Positions 55,861 through 64,000 of a stretch of DNA of 64,000 nucleotides are shown one piece after another. Numbering within the stretch: the first letter of the stretch is position 1; the number at the start of each line of letters is the position of its first letter. This stretch comes from Fimbriimonas ginsengisoli Gsoil 348 (GTDB lineage: Bacteria > Armatimonadota > Fimbriimonadia > Fimbriimonadales > Fimbriimonadaceae): NCBI GenBank assembly GCA_945881865.1, contig CAMCVK010000001.1, positions 62,001-126,000 of the forward strand, given 5' to 3'. A program made the translations under genes and the position numbers. Below the pieces are notes generated by a model. That model worked only from the letters and a program-made list of their open reading frames with translations, searched no databases and had not been told where the DNA came from.

Positions 55861-56780
55861 TGCTTGGCCACCCAACTGCCGCAATCGATGCTATCCACCT
55901 CTGGAACGGGTTCTATCCCGCAAAGTTCCATCTCACGCAAGGAATCTACGAGCGCTCGCTTTGTGGCTTGCCGACTTTCCGGGGCGACCTTTCGACGGCC
56001 GTCTATTCCCACGACCAACTCGTCGGCTTCGCCATCGTTAAGGAATCTGGCAACGAGCTCTACGGTAGAGCCGCAGATCACCGTTTTCACCTCGCCGGGG
56101 TCGCCTGGCGCGATCCAGACCAGGGAGCGGCGATGCTCCGCGACGTTATCGACCGCGTAGCAGGGGCCGGGGCGACTCGGTTGTCTTTCGGTCAAGACTC
56201 CGGCTCGGCCTTCCCCGGCGTCCCGGTAGAGTGCATCGAACTTAGCGGGGTTCTTAAAAAGCTCGGATTTCATGCATCCGAAGCCGTCGTCGATGTCGAG
56301 GCAGACCTCGCAGATCTGGAGCTCGAAAACTTCCCCAACGTTCGAGCGCTTTTGCCCAACGAGTCGCATCTGCTAGATGAATTCCTAGCCAGAGAGTTCC
56401 CGGGCCGATGGCAGCACGATGTGATGCTTAAGGCGAATACCGATGGCGCGGAGCATTGCGTGGTCGGGTACTTCGTGGAGAATCGGCTAGAAGGAATGGC
56501 ATTGATCCAAGATTCAGCCCAAAAACTATTCATATGCGGCGCGGTATGGCACCTCTCTCTGGGGGAGCACTGGGCTGCGCTCGGGCCCATCGGCGTCTCC
56601 GAATCCCAACGCGGTGCTGGCCATGGCGGACGACTGCTGCAGGGCGCACTCGCCGAACTCAAACATCGCGGAGGCCGTCGCTGCCGCATCGATTGGACAA
56701 CGCTCACGGAGTTTTACGGCAAGTATGGGTTCACGGTATCGCAAACCTACGAAACTTTCGACCTAGCCCTTCGGCGCTGA
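55860..56780 (+). CDS. GNAT-fold N-acetyltransferase, probably two GNAT domains
   Basis: 306 residues. The C-terminal half has a recognisable acetyl-CoA site (LGPIGVSESQRGAGHGGRLLQGALAELKHRGGRRC, then FYGKYGFTVSQTYETF). The N-terminal half repeats the fold weakly (STAVYSHDQLVGFAIV, LAGVAWRDPDQGAAMLRDVIDRVAGAGATRLSFG). Such double-GNAT proteins resemble mycothiol-synthase-like and related acetyltransferases; the substrate is unknown. The start overlaps the previous stop (TAATG), placing it in the DUF1844 transcript. Confidence 0.82.
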   Translation: MLGHPTAAIDAIHLWNGFYPAKFHLTQGIYERSLCGLPTFRGDLSTAVYSHDQLVGFAIVKESGNELYGRAADHRFHLAGVAWRDPDQGAAMLRDVIDRVAGAGATRLSFGQDSGSAFPGVPVECIELSGVLKKLGFHASEAVVDVEADLADLELENFPNVRALLPNESHLLDEFLAREFPGRWQHDVMLKANTDGAEHCVVGYFVENRLEGMALIQDSAQKLFICGAVWHLSLGEHWAALGPIGVSESQRGAGHGGRLLQGALAELKHRGGRRCRIDWTTLTEFYGKYGFTVSQTYETFDLALRR

Positions 56781-56826
56781 AGCAGGTACACCGAAGTAAG
56801 CGAGGCAGCGTGGCCGCGGAGAGGTC

Positions 56827-58113
56827 ATGGCGGTAAATCGGTTTGCAGGTGAAAAAAAGCGGGTTGTCGTTCTGGGCGGAGGTTTTGCCGGAGCCTATGC
56901 CGCCCGCGAACTTTGGAAGAAGGGCAAGCAAGAGGTCGAGGTCGTCTTGTTCGACCGGCACAACTACCTGACCTACTATCCCCTGCTCGTCGAAGCCGCC
57001 GTCGGCGCGGTCGAACCGCGTCACGTCGTCGTCCCGATTCGCCAATTCCTTCCGGAAGGCGAGTTCCGGATGGGCGAAGTCACCGGCGTCAACCTACAAT
57101 CTCGTCGCGTCGATTACACCCCGGCCGGTAGCGAGACGACGGAGACGCTTTTTTACGATCAGCTGATCATTGGCGTCGGCTCCGTCACCCGAAAGATGAA
57201 TGTGCCCGGCCTGGCCGAGCACGGGTTCGAGCTAAAAACGATGGGCGATGCGATTGGCCTGCGCGACCGCGCGATCCAATTGCTGGAACAGGCAGACGCC
57301 ACGCGAGACCCGATGCTAAAGAGGGAACTGCTCACGTTTGTCGTGGTGGGCGCAAGCTTCACCGGGGTCGAGCTGGTCGGTGAACTCCAAGCGTTCCTGC
57401 ACGAACTCGTCCCGCAATACCGAAACGTTTCGGTGGATGACATTCGCCTGGAGCTGTTTGAGCACGGCCGCCGGATTCTCCCGGCACTCGATGACGAGCT
57501 GTCGGGGTGGGTTTCGGGACGGCTCGCCGACCGCGGCATCGGCATCCATACTGGCAATTCGATACAAGAAATTGGCGAAAACTTCGCCACATCCGAATCA
57601 GGAATCCATGTCCACACACGAACCGTGGTTTGGACGGCAGGGATTGCGCCTTCGCCGCTCCTCAAGAAAATCGAGGGCCTTCCGCTCAACGAGAAGGGAT
57701 ATATCAGTTGCAACGCAGATCTCAGCGTACAAGGGCTGGAAAACGTGTGGGCAATTGGCGACGTCGCCACGATTTTTGACGCGGCCGGAAAGCCCTATGC
57801 CGCCACCGCCCAAAACGCGGTCCGTCAGGGTCCGGCGTGCGCAATAAACGTCTTGGCAAGGCTGCGAAATCAAGCCACACAACGGTTCGACTTTAAGCCG
57901 GTCGGCGTATTCTGCGTGATCGGAAATCGGCAGGCGGCGGCGGTTTTCCTTGGCAAGAAGTTTCGGGGCTTCCCCGGTTGGGTCATGTACCGTGGCGCGT
58001 ACCTCATGAAAATGCCGACGTTCAAACTCAAAGCCCGCCTGCTCATGGACTGGATCCTGGAATTCTTCCTAAAGTCTCCCACCGTCCAGTTAGGCGTCCA
58101 TCGAAAGAGCTAG
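56827..58113 (+). CDS. ndh: Type II NADH dehydrogenase (NAD(P)/FAD-dependent oxidoreductase)
   Basis: A 428-residue two-dinucleotide-fold flavoprotein. It has the FAD loop RVVVLGGGFAGAYAARELWK, the phrase NYLTYYPLLVEAAVGAVEPRHVVVPIR typical of NDH-2, the NADH loop FVVVGASFTGVELVGELQAF, and the second FAD motif NVWAIGDVATIFDAAGKPYAATAQNAVRQG. It ends in an amphipathic helix (MDWILEFFLKSPTVQLG) that would attach it to the inner face of the membrane, where it passes electrons to quinone without pumping protons. GGAGAGGTC precedes the ATG. The stop CTAG is shared with the small convergent gene. Confidence 0.9.
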   Translation: MAVNRFAGEKKRVVVLGGGFAGAYAARELWKKGKQEVEVVLFDRHNYLTYYPLLVEAAVGAVEPRHVVVPIRQFLPEGEFRMGEVTGVNLQSRRVDYTPAGSETTETLFYDQLIIGVGSVTRKMNVPGLAEHGFELKTMGDAIGLRDRAIQLLEQADATRDPMLKRELLTFVVVGASFTGVELVGELQAFLHELVPQYRNVSVDDIRLELFEHGRRILPALDDELSGWVSGRLADRGIGIHTGNSIQEIGENFATSESGIHVHTRTVVWTAGIAPSPLLKKIEGLPLNEKGYISCNADLSVQGLENVWAIGDVATIFDAAGKPYAATAQNAVRQGPACAINVLARLRNQATQRFDFKPVGVFCVIGNRQAAAVFLGKKFRGFPGWVMYRGAYLMKMPTFKLKARLLMDWILEFFLKSPTVQLGVHRKS

Positions 58114-58277
58114 TCGTCCGACTTTTTCGCAATCCGCGCCCGTTGCCGCGCGGCGATCGCCAGATCTCTTTTGCGCCACTTGAGAAAGCGGAGGTAGCCG
58201 ATGAGGACGGCGGTCACAATGGGCGTCGCAATAGCCACGATGGTGATGGCAAGCTCTTGGTCGCTGATCCGCTCCAT
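58110..58277 (-). CDS. 55-residue single-pass membrane protein
   Basis: MERISDQELAITIVAIATPI... has one hydrophobic helix (about residues 9-27) and a long basic tail (RFLKWRKRDLAIAARQRARIAKK). Its topology would put the positive tail in the cytoplasm. I start it at the ATG at 58277, which has TACGCT six bases upstream. The longer frame to 58334 crosses a terminator hairpin. Function unknown. Confidence 0.6.
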   Translation of the reverse strand: MERISDQELAITIVAIATPIVTAVLIGYLRFLKWRKRDLAIAARQRARIAKKSDD

Positions 58278-58283
58278 GCTTTT

Positions 58284-58289
58284 AGCGTA
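58284..58289 (-). promoter_or_regulatory. Possible -10 element, leaderless type
   Basis: On the minus strand TACGCT is followed by six bases and the ATG at 58277. It lies just past the gyrA terminator, where a new promoter would be needed. Confidence 0.4.
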
Positions 58290-58297
58290 CCGGAGGC

Positions 58298-58332
58298 AAA
58301 AAAATGCGAGCCGGCTCTTGGCAACGGCTCGC
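58298..58332 (-). terminator. Rho-independent terminator of gyrA
   Basis: On the minus strand GCGAGCCG and CGGCTCGC form a perfect 8-bp stem with an 11-base loop and are followed by A and seven T. It lies about 140 bp beyond the gyrA stop. Confidence 0.88.
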
Positions 58333-58335
58333 AAT

Positions 58336-58465
58336 ATCTCGGGAGTTTCCCGAGATGCCAGTGTCTGTTCTTGCTTGTCTCGGCCTCGCGGGACCAGGAC
58401 GGTGTAATTGTAGGTATCTCGGGGGCAAATCTCTAGGGCAAATCAAGATATTGCTCAATTTGCCC
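58336..58465 (-). other. Structured 3' untranslated region of gyrA
   Basis: Between the gyrA stop and its terminator are two more perfect stems: GGGCAAAT/ATTTGCCC (58436-58443 and 58458-58465) and ATCTCGGG/CCCGAGAT (58336-58343 and 58349-58356). Short direct repeats of TATCTCGGG and GGGCAAATC are also present. No open frame is supported. It could be a 3'-UTR-derived RNA or simply stabilising structure. Confidence 0.5.
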
Positions 58466-58472
58466 CAAGAAA

Positions 58473-60992
58473 TCACTCTTCGCCGTCTTCCGCACCGTCA
58501 ACATCGCCGGTGTCCACACTCTGAACGATCCGCGCGATGGAGCGAACGTGGTCACCCGCCGCCAAATCAATGAGCTTCACGCCTTGGGCAACCCGCCCCG
58601 TCGTTCGAATCTCGCGAATGCGAAGGCGGATTCCCTTCCCGTTGGCGGTCATAACCAACAGCCGGTCGGTCTCCTCGACCATCTCGGCCCCCACGATCTT
58701 GCCGGTCTTGTCGGTGCAGTTCATGGTGAGAATTCCGGAGCCGCCTCGTCCCTGAACCCGGTATTCCGGCATCTGCGTTCGCTTGCCATATCCGTTCTCG
58801 CTTACAACCAGCAGCGACTGCGCATCGTTCACAATGGCGGCCGTAACCACCTGGTCGTCGGCGTTGCCTTCTTTAAAGACGATGGCCTTCACGCCACCCG
58901 CTGCACGGGACCGCGAAGTGGCTTCCTTCTCGTTGAACCTGATGGACTGCCCCTCGCGGGTGACGAGGATGATGTCGTCGTTGCCGTTCGTGCGCAACAC
59001 CCAACCAAGCTCGTCGCCTTCATCGATGTCAAACGCCTTGATTCCGTTGCTTCGGATGTTCACAAACTCCGAAAGCGGCGTTCGCTTGACCTCGCTCTCG
59101 TGGCGGGCACCGGATCCCCTCGTAATCATCGAGAGGAAGCCGTCGGCGTTCAGGTCCTTAATCGAGATCGTTGCCGTCACCTTCTCGCTACCCACAATCT
59201 GGATGTAGTTGATGATGGGCATGCCCCTCGCGTATCGTCCGCTCTCGGGAATCTCGTAAGCCTTCAAACGGTACACGCGACCACGGTCAGTGAAGAAGAA
59301 GATTGTGTGGTGCGTGCTCACCTGGAAGAGGTGGGCCGGCTCGTCGTCCGCCTTCAGGGTGTTGTTCACGCCCTTACCGCCACGCTTTTGTTGGCGATAC
59401 GCGTCGATGCTCACGCGCTTGATGTAGCCATCGCGCGAGATGGAGATGATGGCTTCCTCATCCGGGATGAGGTCCTCTTCGGTGAACTCTCCGGCTTCGC
59501 GTGCCTGGATTCGCGTCCGACGGTCGTCGCCGTGCTTGTCGCGCAGGGCGGTCACCTCGTCGCGAAGCACCTTGATCATTCGGGCGTCGTCGTTCAGGAT
59601 GTCCATCAGGTTCTGAACCGCGAGAACCGCGTCCTTAAAGTCGCTTTCCAGCGTGGTTTGCTCCAGCTGGGTCAATCGCCGAAGCGGCATGTTCAGTACC
59701 GCATTGGCCTGAAGCGGGCTCATGCCGAAGCGGCGAACCAACTCAACCCGCGCGTTCGCCGTGTCGGCGCTGGCGCGGATAACGGCAATGATCTCATCCA
59801 AGAACCGCCGGGCAATCTGGTAGCCCTCTGCAAGGTGCAAGTCTTCCAGAGCGCGGTAAAGCTCATAGCGAGTTCGCCGCTCGATGACCTCTTTCCGGTG
59901 AAGAATGTATTGCTCAAGCAGCACCAGCAGCGGCGCGGTTCGCGGCGCCATGTCCACCAAGCTGAGCATCGTCGCGCCGAAAGTCGTTCGCAAGTTGCTG
60001 TGCTTAAGCAGGTAGTTCAGTGCCTTGTTCGGGTTGACGTCGCGCCGGATTTCGATCTCGATGCGCATGCCGCGCTTGTCCGAGTAGTCCTGCACGCTCA
60101 AAATGCCGTCGAACTTTCGCTCTTTTGCGATGTTGGCGATGGCTTTGACCAAGTTTTCCTTATTCACTTGGTACGGAATCTCGGTCACCACGATGACGGA
60201 CTTTCCGGAGTCGCCGCTTTCGATCATCGTCTTGGCCTGCATGACGACGCTTCCGCGGCCGGTTTCATAGGCCGACCGGATGCCCTTCGTGCCCATGATG
60301 ATGCCGTAGGTCGGGAAGTCTGGCCCTGGCAAAACCTCCATGATCTCATCGAGCGTTGCGTCCGGTTTGTCCAACTGAAGCAGGATAGCGTTGCACACTT
60401 CCGTCAGGTTGTGGGGCGGCATGTTGGTGGCCATTCCCACCGCGATGCCTTGCGAACCGTTGCAAAGTAGGTTCGGGAACTTGCCGGGCAACACGGTCGG
60501 CTCCTTCACGGTGTTGGCGTAGTTCTCACGCCAGTCGACCGTCTCGCGATCGAGGTCCTCCATCATTTCCATGGAGAGCGGCGTGAGGCGGGCCTCGGTG
60601 TATCGCATGGCTGCCGGGGAGTCGCCGTCGACGCTGCCGAAGTTTCCTTGACCGTCGATGAGCGGGTAGCGCATGGTCCAGGTCTGCGCCATTCGAACCA
60701 TGGTTGGATAGATAACCGCTTCGCCGTGCGGGTGGAAGTCGCCCGATGTGGTGCCGCAGATCTTGGCGCACTTCACGTGGCCGCTGTCCGCCGTAACGTT
60801 CAGGGTCCGCATCGCGTAGAGAATGCGACGCTGGACGGGTTTCAGGCCATCTCGGACGTCTGGCAACGCGCGCGCCACGATAACGGACATCGCGTAGTTG
60901 ACATAAGATCGGCCGAGTTCTTCGTCGACGTTGATGATGGAGAAGTTCGGGTTTTGCGCCACGTTTAAAGGTTCCGTTCGGGTGCGTGCCAA
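58473..60992 (-). CDS. gyrA: DNA gyrase subunit A
   Basis: 839 residues. The N-terminal cleavage domain has the active-site Tyr131 in [11 protein letters not shown] and the helix-turn-helix [22 protein letters not shown]-terminal six-bladed DNA-wrapping domain follows, with repeats of the form [13 protein letters not shown] and [13 protein letters not shown]. The GyrA-box is seen as QKRGGKG, which marks gyrase rather than topoisomerase IV. In the quinolone-interacting helix the usual Ser83 and Asp87 (E. coli numbering) are Ala and Pro. The annotated start is a TTG at 60992; an in-frame GTG ten codons later is an alternative. gyrB is not in the window. Confidence 0.97.
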   Translation of the reverse strand: MARTRTEPLNVAQNPNFSIINVDEELGRSYVNYAMSVIVARALPDVRDGLKPVQRRILYAMRTLNVTADSGHVKCAKICGTTSGDFHPHGEAVIYPTMVRMAQTWTMRYPLIDGQGNFGSVDGDSPAAMRYTEARLTPLSMEMMEDLDRETVDWRENYANTVKEPTVLPGKFPNLLCNGSQGIAVGMATNMPPHNLTEVCNAILLQLDKPDATLDEIMEVLPGPDFPTYGIIMGTKGIRSAYETGRGSVVMQAKTMIESGDSGKSVIVVTEIPYQVNKENLVKAIANIAKERKFDGILSVQDYSDKRGMRIEIEIRRDVNPNKALNYLLKHSNLRTTFGATMLSLVDMAPRTAPLLVLLEQYILHRKEVIERRTRYELYRALEDLHLAEGYQIARRFLDEIIAVIRASADTANARVELVRRFGMSPLQANAVLNMPLRRLTQLEQTTLESDFKDAVLAVQNLMDILNDDARMIKVLRDEVTALRDKHGDDRRTRIQAREAGEFTEEDLIPDEEAIISISRDGYIKRVSIDAYRQQKRGGKGVNNTLKADDEPAHLFQVSTHHTIFFFTDRGRVYRLKAYEIPESGRYARGMPIINYIQIVGSEKVTATISIKDLNADGFLSMITRGSGARHESEVKRTPLSEFVNIRSNGIKAFDIDEGDELGWVLRTNGNDDIILVTREGQSIRFNEKEATSRSRAAGGVKAIVFKEGNADDQVVTAAIVNDAQSLLVVSENGYGKRTQMPEYRVQGRGGSGILTMNCTDKTGKIVGAEMVEETDRLLVMTANGKGIRLRIREIRTTGRVAQGVKLIDLAAGDHVRSIARIVQSVDTGDVDGAEDGEE

Positions 60993-61066
60993 GACACGCC
61001 GGTAAAAAGTTAGTTTACCTTTGGGTGATGCAGGCGCCTAATTTGCTTGGCGAAGAACCGCGAAAA

Positions 61067-61082
61067 TGCGTCGCGCGACGCA
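61067..61082. promoter_or_regulatory. Perfect 16-bp palindrome upstream of gyrA
   Basis: TGCGTCGCGCGACGCA has no spacer and is flanked by A-rich sequence on both sides. It lies 75 bp upstream of the gyrA start in the 255-bp divergent region, which otherwise shows no gene. A dimeric regulator's operator is plausible. Confidence 0.45.
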
Positions 61083-61247
61083 AAATCACGGAACTCTTAC
61101 ACAGAAATCAACGTCCGTTCTAAAGATCACGCCAGTGAAGCCGTTCTCCAGGGTTAGGCAACGACATCGGCAGCAAATGTCTTTGTTTCTGCTGAACTTA
61201 CGTTAGGAAAACACGTTAAACACTGTCGGAAGGGAAATTCACCGTTG

Positions 61248-62126
61248 ATGACTCAGACGTTCCTCCTCCTCGCAACTTCGCTTGCGGGACTTTCTGGCCA
61301 GGGATCTCCCCTGCGGGTCACATTTTCGGACGCTCAGTTCGCCACCCGATTGGTGAGTGACTCCGGCTGGGCACTGCCACCGCGCGGACGGAAGCTTCTC
61401 CAAGTTCGTTTCGTGGTCTCGAACCCGGCGAACTATGCAGTGGAGTACACCTCTGAAACCGTCCGCGTCTTCGTGGTCAAGCCGGCGAATGGCGAGATCA
61501 GCGTGGATGGCGGGGCCTCACCGCTGCAAGTCGGTGGCTACAAATCACAGACGATCTCTCCCGGCGGCAGCGTCAAAGCCGAAGCCGTTCTGGAAGTACC
61601 CAACGCGGACGTCGCGCCGAAGATTCGGTTTCACGTCGACGAACGCCAGACCGAGATCTCTCTGGCCGGAAAAGTGAAGCCCGCGCGCGGCCCGCTTGCC
61701 ACCGCCGGCGGCATGGTGACGGTGGACGACCTGGACGGGAAAGTCGGCGATCGGTTGCCTTTGGGCCCGTGGGACGTAAGTGTCGCAAAGCCGGTTTACG
61801 TCAAAACCAGCCCAACTCTCGCCCTCACCGTGGAGAAGGGGCAAACCATGCTTCTGCTTTCGTTAACGGCCCAGAACGCGCTCAAGGAAGGACAGACCTT
61901 CGACGCGGCAAGCGTCAACCCCGAGCTGACCCTGGAAGACGGAACGACGGTGGCTTGGCCGCGCATCATGCTGCAGGCCGATCGACCCGACTTCATCTCG
62001 GCAACCGTGCGTGGCGGCGGTAAAGCGACGGGGCGACTTGCCTGGACGATTTCGGCGGGCGCAAAGCCGAAATCGGTCAAATTAACCGACCCGACGACCG
62101 AGCGAACCGTGCTCATTAAGTTTTAA
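61248..62126 (+). CDS. Secreted beta-sandwich protein of unknown function
   Basis: About 292 residues with a signal peptide (MTQTFLLLATSLAGLSGQG). The first half has the form of a DUF4352/telokin-like Ig domain (RKLLQVRFVVSNPANYAVEY..VFVVKPANGEISVDGG). The second half repeats a similar sandwich (QTMLLLSLTAQNALKEGQTF..NPELTLEDGTTVAWPRIML). GGAAGGGAAA upstream is a good ribosome site for the ATG at 61248. It probably sits outside the cell; no ligand can be inferred. Confidence 0.7.
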   Translation: MTQTFLLLATSLAGLSGQGSPLRVTFSDAQFATRLVSDSGWALPPRGRKLLQVRFVVSNPANYAVEYTSETVRVFVVKPANGEISVDGGASPLQVGGYKSQTISPGGSVKAEAVLEVPNADVAPKIRFHVDERQTEISLAGKVKPARGPLATAGGMVTVDDLDGKVGDRLPLGPWDVSVAKPVYVKTSPTLALTVEKGQTMLLLSLTAQNALKEGQTFDAASVNPELTLEDGTTVAWPRIMLQADRPDFISATVRGGGKATGRLAWTISAGAKPKSVKLTDPTTERTVLIKF

Positions 62127-62163
62127 ACGGAACGAAGCCGCCGCGATTGCCTTAGAAAGTGAC

Positions 62164-63048
62164 ATGGCGAAGGTTGTCATCGCGGGCGGAACGGGATTCA
62201 TCGGGAAGGCGGTCGCCCGGCAACTCAAGCGGGACGACTTTGAGCCAGTGATTCTCGGTCGCGGCTCGAATGCGGACGTGGTTTGGGACGCCAAGAGCCT
62301 CGGCGAATGGACCAAGTGCCTGGAAGGAGCCGAAGCCGTGATTAACCTCACTGGAAGCCCGATCACCCAGCCTTGGACCGCGGAAAACCGCAAAAATATT
62401 CTGGAGAGCCGAATCGAGAGCGCGCGCGTGATCGGCCAGGCCATTCAGCGGGCCGACCGTCCCCCCGCCGTTTGGATCAACGCAAGCGCCATCGGCTACT
62501 ACGGAGACCGCGGCGACGAGCTTCTCACGGAGACCTCTTCTGCCGGGACCGGGTTCCTGAGCGAAGTTTGCCAGGCCTGGGAAGAGGCCCTCTTTGTCGG
62601 CGACTCGCCCGCGGTTCGGGCCGCCGTCCGGATCGGCATCGTTTTGGGTCGAGATGGCGGGGCGCTTGGGCCGCTCGTTCCGCTAACCCGCGCGTTCCTC
62701 GGCGGAGCGCAGGGCGACGGCAACCAGTGGATGTCTTGGATTCTGGACAGCGACCTGGCGTGGACGTTCTCCCACATCGTGAAGCAAAGAGAGTCTGGCG
62801 TTTGGAATGGAGTCGGGCCGTCCCCGGTTCGAAACCGAGACTTTATGCACGCCCTCCGGTCGCAGCTGGGACGGCCATGGAGTCCGCCGGCGCCGAAGTT
62901 CGCGCTGGAGGTGGCGGCGAAACTAGGCGGGCCCGATCCTTCCGTGTTGCTCTCCAGCATGCGGGTCGTGCCGCAACGGCTGCTGGACGGAGGCGCGCTG
63001 TTTACCGGCCGGGACTTGAAGCAAACCTTGGCTTCTCTAGGTCTTTAG
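62164..63048 (+). CDS. TIGR01777-family SDR epimerase (YfcH-like)
   Basis: A 294-residue extended short-chain dehydrogenase/reductase. The NAD(P) loop is VVIAGGTGFIGKAVARQL and the family phrase AVINLTGSPITQPWTAENRKNILESRIESARVIGQAI is clear. The active-site region INASAIGYYGDRGDELLTE has the tyrosine in the YYG context. It ends with FMHALRSQLGRPWSPPAPKFAL and LLSSMRVVPQRLL, both typical. Substrate unknown for the family. It starts 37 bp after the preceding gene on the same strand. Confidence 0.92.
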   Translation: MAKVVIAGGTGFIGKAVARQLKRDDFEPVILGRGSNADVVWDAKSLGEWTKCLEGAEAVINLTGSPITQPWTAENRKNILESRIESARVIGQAIQRADRPPAVWINASAIGYYGDRGDELLTETSSAGTGFLSEVCQAWEEALFVGDSPAVRAAVRIGIVLGRDGGALGPLVPLTRAFLGGAQGDGNQWMSWILDSDLAWTFSHIVKQRESGVWNGVGPSPVRNRDFMHALRSQLGRPWSPPAPKFALEVAAKLGGPDPSVLLSSMRVVPQRLLDGGALFTGRDLKQTLASLGL

Positions 63049-63066
63049 ACAAGCATCTCACGAAAC

Positions 63067-63092
63067 AAGATTCGCGAATCTTGAGGTATCAT
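63067..63092 (+). promoter_or_regulatory. Palindromic operator abutting the -10 of the zinc-ribbon/terC operon
   Basis: AAGATTCGCGAATCTT (63067-63082) is a perfect 16-bp palindrome over the -35 zone. TATCAT (63087-63092) fits a -10, which would place the transcript start near 63099, at the beginning of the riboswitch. No good -35 is seen, so an activator or repressor binding the palindrome is plausible. Confidence 0.5.
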
Positions 63093-63096
63093 GTGC

Positions 63097-63199
63097 GGTC
63101 CCTTCGAAGGGGAGTAGCCCCCGCCTCGCGGGGTGGAACGCCGTCAACACGCCAACCAGAATCACCTGGAACGCCGGTTCCCACGCAAGTCGCAAGACC
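63097..63199 (+). ncRNA. yybP-ykoY manganese riboswitch
   Basis: Both invariant loop sequences of the class are present and correctly spaced: GGGGAGTAGC (63109-63118) and GCCGTCAACAC (63140-63150). The stem CCCCGC/GCGGGG lies between them and a CCAG/CTGG stem follows. GGTC near 63097 can pair with GACC near 63196 to close the element. It stands directly before a terC-family gene, the commonest target of this Mn2+-sensing class. Ends are approximate. Confidence 0.87.
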
Positions 63200-63224
63200 T
63201 TCGGTTTAGGATGAGGAGAAACAT

Positions 63225-63548
63225 ATGATTTGTCCCGTTTGCAAAACCGTAAACCTATCTATGATGGTGCGGAGCGGAGTCGAGATCGACTACTGCCCGC
63301 AATGCCGTGGCGTTTGGCTAGACCGAGGAGAACTCGACAAGCTGATGGAGCGCGAAAGCTCCTCGATGGAGGCCACGCCGCGCCCCGCCGCGCCCCAGAC
63401 CGGCAACGACTACCGTCCGCAAGGAGATTATCGACCCCAAGGCGAATATCGGCCGCAGGGTGAATATCGGCCCGACTACGACGACGACGACTATCGAAAG
63501 AAGAAGAAAAAGAAGGGCTTCCTTTCGGACATCTTTGATTTCGACTAA
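63225..63548 (+). CDS. Small zinc-ribbon protein (zf-TFIIB domain)
   Basis: 107 residues. ICPVCKTVNL and DYCPQCRGVWLDRGELDKLMERE form the zf-TFIIB-type ribbon with two CPxC knuckles and the WLDRGEL helix. A low-complexity linker follows with four RPQGEYRPQGDY-like repeats, then an acidic patch, six lysines and FLSDIFDFD. A GAGGAG site supports the ATG. Placed between the Mn2+ riboswitch and terC, it may take part in metal handling; that is inference from position. Confidence 0.85.
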   Translation: MICPVCKTVNLSMMVRSGVEIDYCPQCRGVWLDRGELDKLMERESSSMEATPRPAAPQTGNDYRPQGDYRPQGEYRPQGEYRPDYDDDDYRKKKKKKGFLSDIFDFD

Positions 63549-63558
63549 AGGAGGAATT

Positions 63559-64000
63559 CATGGAAATTGCAGGGATTCCACTTTGGATCTGGGGAACGTT
63601 CCTCGGATTCGTCTTCGTCATGCTCGCGCTTGACCTTGGCGTCTTCCACAAGGAAGCGCACGAGGTTGGCATCAAGGAGGCGCTCATTTGGAGCGCCGTC
63701 TGGATCTCGCTTGCGCTCGTCTTCAACGTCGGCATCTACCAGTTCTGGGACAAGATTTACCCCGCGAGTGAGTACACAAACTCCGAGGCTGGCCTTGCCT
63801 TTCTCACTGGTTTTGTCGTGGAAAAAGCCTTAAGTGTTGACAATATCTTTGTCTTCATCATGGTCTTCGCGTACTTCAACGTCCCGCCGAAGTACCAACA
63901 TCGAGTGCTGTTCTGGGGCATCCTGGGAGCCCTGCTCTTCCGCGCGATCTTTATCGCGGCCGGAAGCGCGCTCCTCAAGGAGTTCGCGTGGATGGTGCTC
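63559..64000 (+). CDS. TerC-family membrane protein (Alx-like Mn2+ exporter), truncated by window end
   Basis: The first 147 residues. The pattern LWIWGTFLGFVFVMLALDLGVFHKEAHEV and GFVVEKALSVDNIFVFIMVF is diagnostic of TerC/Alx proteins, with the conserved acidic residues Asp (ALDLG), Glu (EKAL) and Asp (SVDN) in the membrane. Four hydrophobic segments are visible so far. A near-perfect AAAGGAGGA lies before the ATG, 10 bp after the zinc-ribbon gene. Control by the upstream Mn2+ riboswitch implies manganese efflux, possibly during metalation of exported enzymes. Confidence 0.93.

Noticed and set aside
58548-60470. A 640-codon open frame antisense to gyrA
   Set aside because: It is a shadow of the highly biased gyrA codon use; the composition (Val/His/Arg/Leu-rich) is not protein-like. 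The same applies to long frames antisense to nrdJ (44573-46000) and the ABC ATPase (31334-32554).

Overview
The window is a gene-dense, GC-rich bacterial chromosome segment. It has one tRNA, no rRNA, no CRISPR array and no recognisable transposase or phage gene. The mix of genes suggests a member of the Armatimonadota, most likely a Fimbriimonas-like lineage: a PEP-CTERM protein, an adenosylcobalamin-dependent ribonucleotide reductase as the visible RNR, a decayed prepilin with the AIIAIL..FPVF signature, a Fimbriimonas-style BNR-repeat exoprotein and a large GAF-rich kinase. This placement is an inference from gene content; no marker gene was compared.

Layout. 1-6.4 kb: the N-terminal 740 residues of a secreted BNR/sortilin-type protein, an acyl-CoA dehydrogenase, an endonuclease/exonuclease/phosphatase-family protein and an M3 oligoendopeptidase. 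6.6-9.25 kb: six small, mostly membrane-embedded proteins of unknown function, the only accessory-looking patch. 9.3-10.3 kb: an arsR-aquaporin pair that looks like an arsenite-responsive channel operon. 10.3-14.6 kb: a phenylalanine/tyrosine catabolic operon (phhA-hmgA-hppD-fahA). 14.6-18.7 kb: a five-GAF hybrid histidine kinase with a recent internal tandem duplication. 18.9-24.9 kb: a PEP-CTERM protein with a clear terminator, then a leftward operon moxR-DUF58-transglutaminase-holA. 25-32.9 kb: ROK kinase, lipoyl E2 acyltransferase, O-methyltransferase, secreted subtilase, sugar-ABC ATPase and a small monooxygenase. 33-39.3 kb: a secreted repeat protein with seven 171-bp repeats, a MutL/GlmL-family protein, a decayed stretch with a pilin remnant, and a small secreted protein. 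39.3-48.8 kb: APH-family kinase, tRNA-Gln, clpP-clpX, pfkA, nrdR-nrdJ and an McsB homologue. 48.9-64 kb: pheST, an exopolysaccharide-type membrane protein, a zincin-like protein, trxB, DUF1844, a GNAT protein, NADH dehydrogenase II, gyrA, and finally a manganese-riboswitch operon (zinc-ribbon protein plus TerC) that runs off the end.

Regulation. Many operon-leading genes have a -10-like hexamer ending only 5-7 bases before the start codon, which suggests widespread leaderless transcription; others have strong Shine-Dalgarno sites. The nrdR-nrdJ promoter is the best conventional sigma-70 promoter in the window. It carries an operator-like palindrome at the start site and a cluster of five DnaA-box-like 9-mers upstream. 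Convergent genes commonly overlap at their stop codons.

No clearly new multi-gene system is evident. The most unusual points are the DnaA-box cluster at the ribonucleotide reductase promoter, a PheT that lacks its tRNA-binding OB domain, an McsB without its active-site cysteine, a GyrA whose two quinolone-bridge residues are both replaced, and the leaderless promoter pattern.
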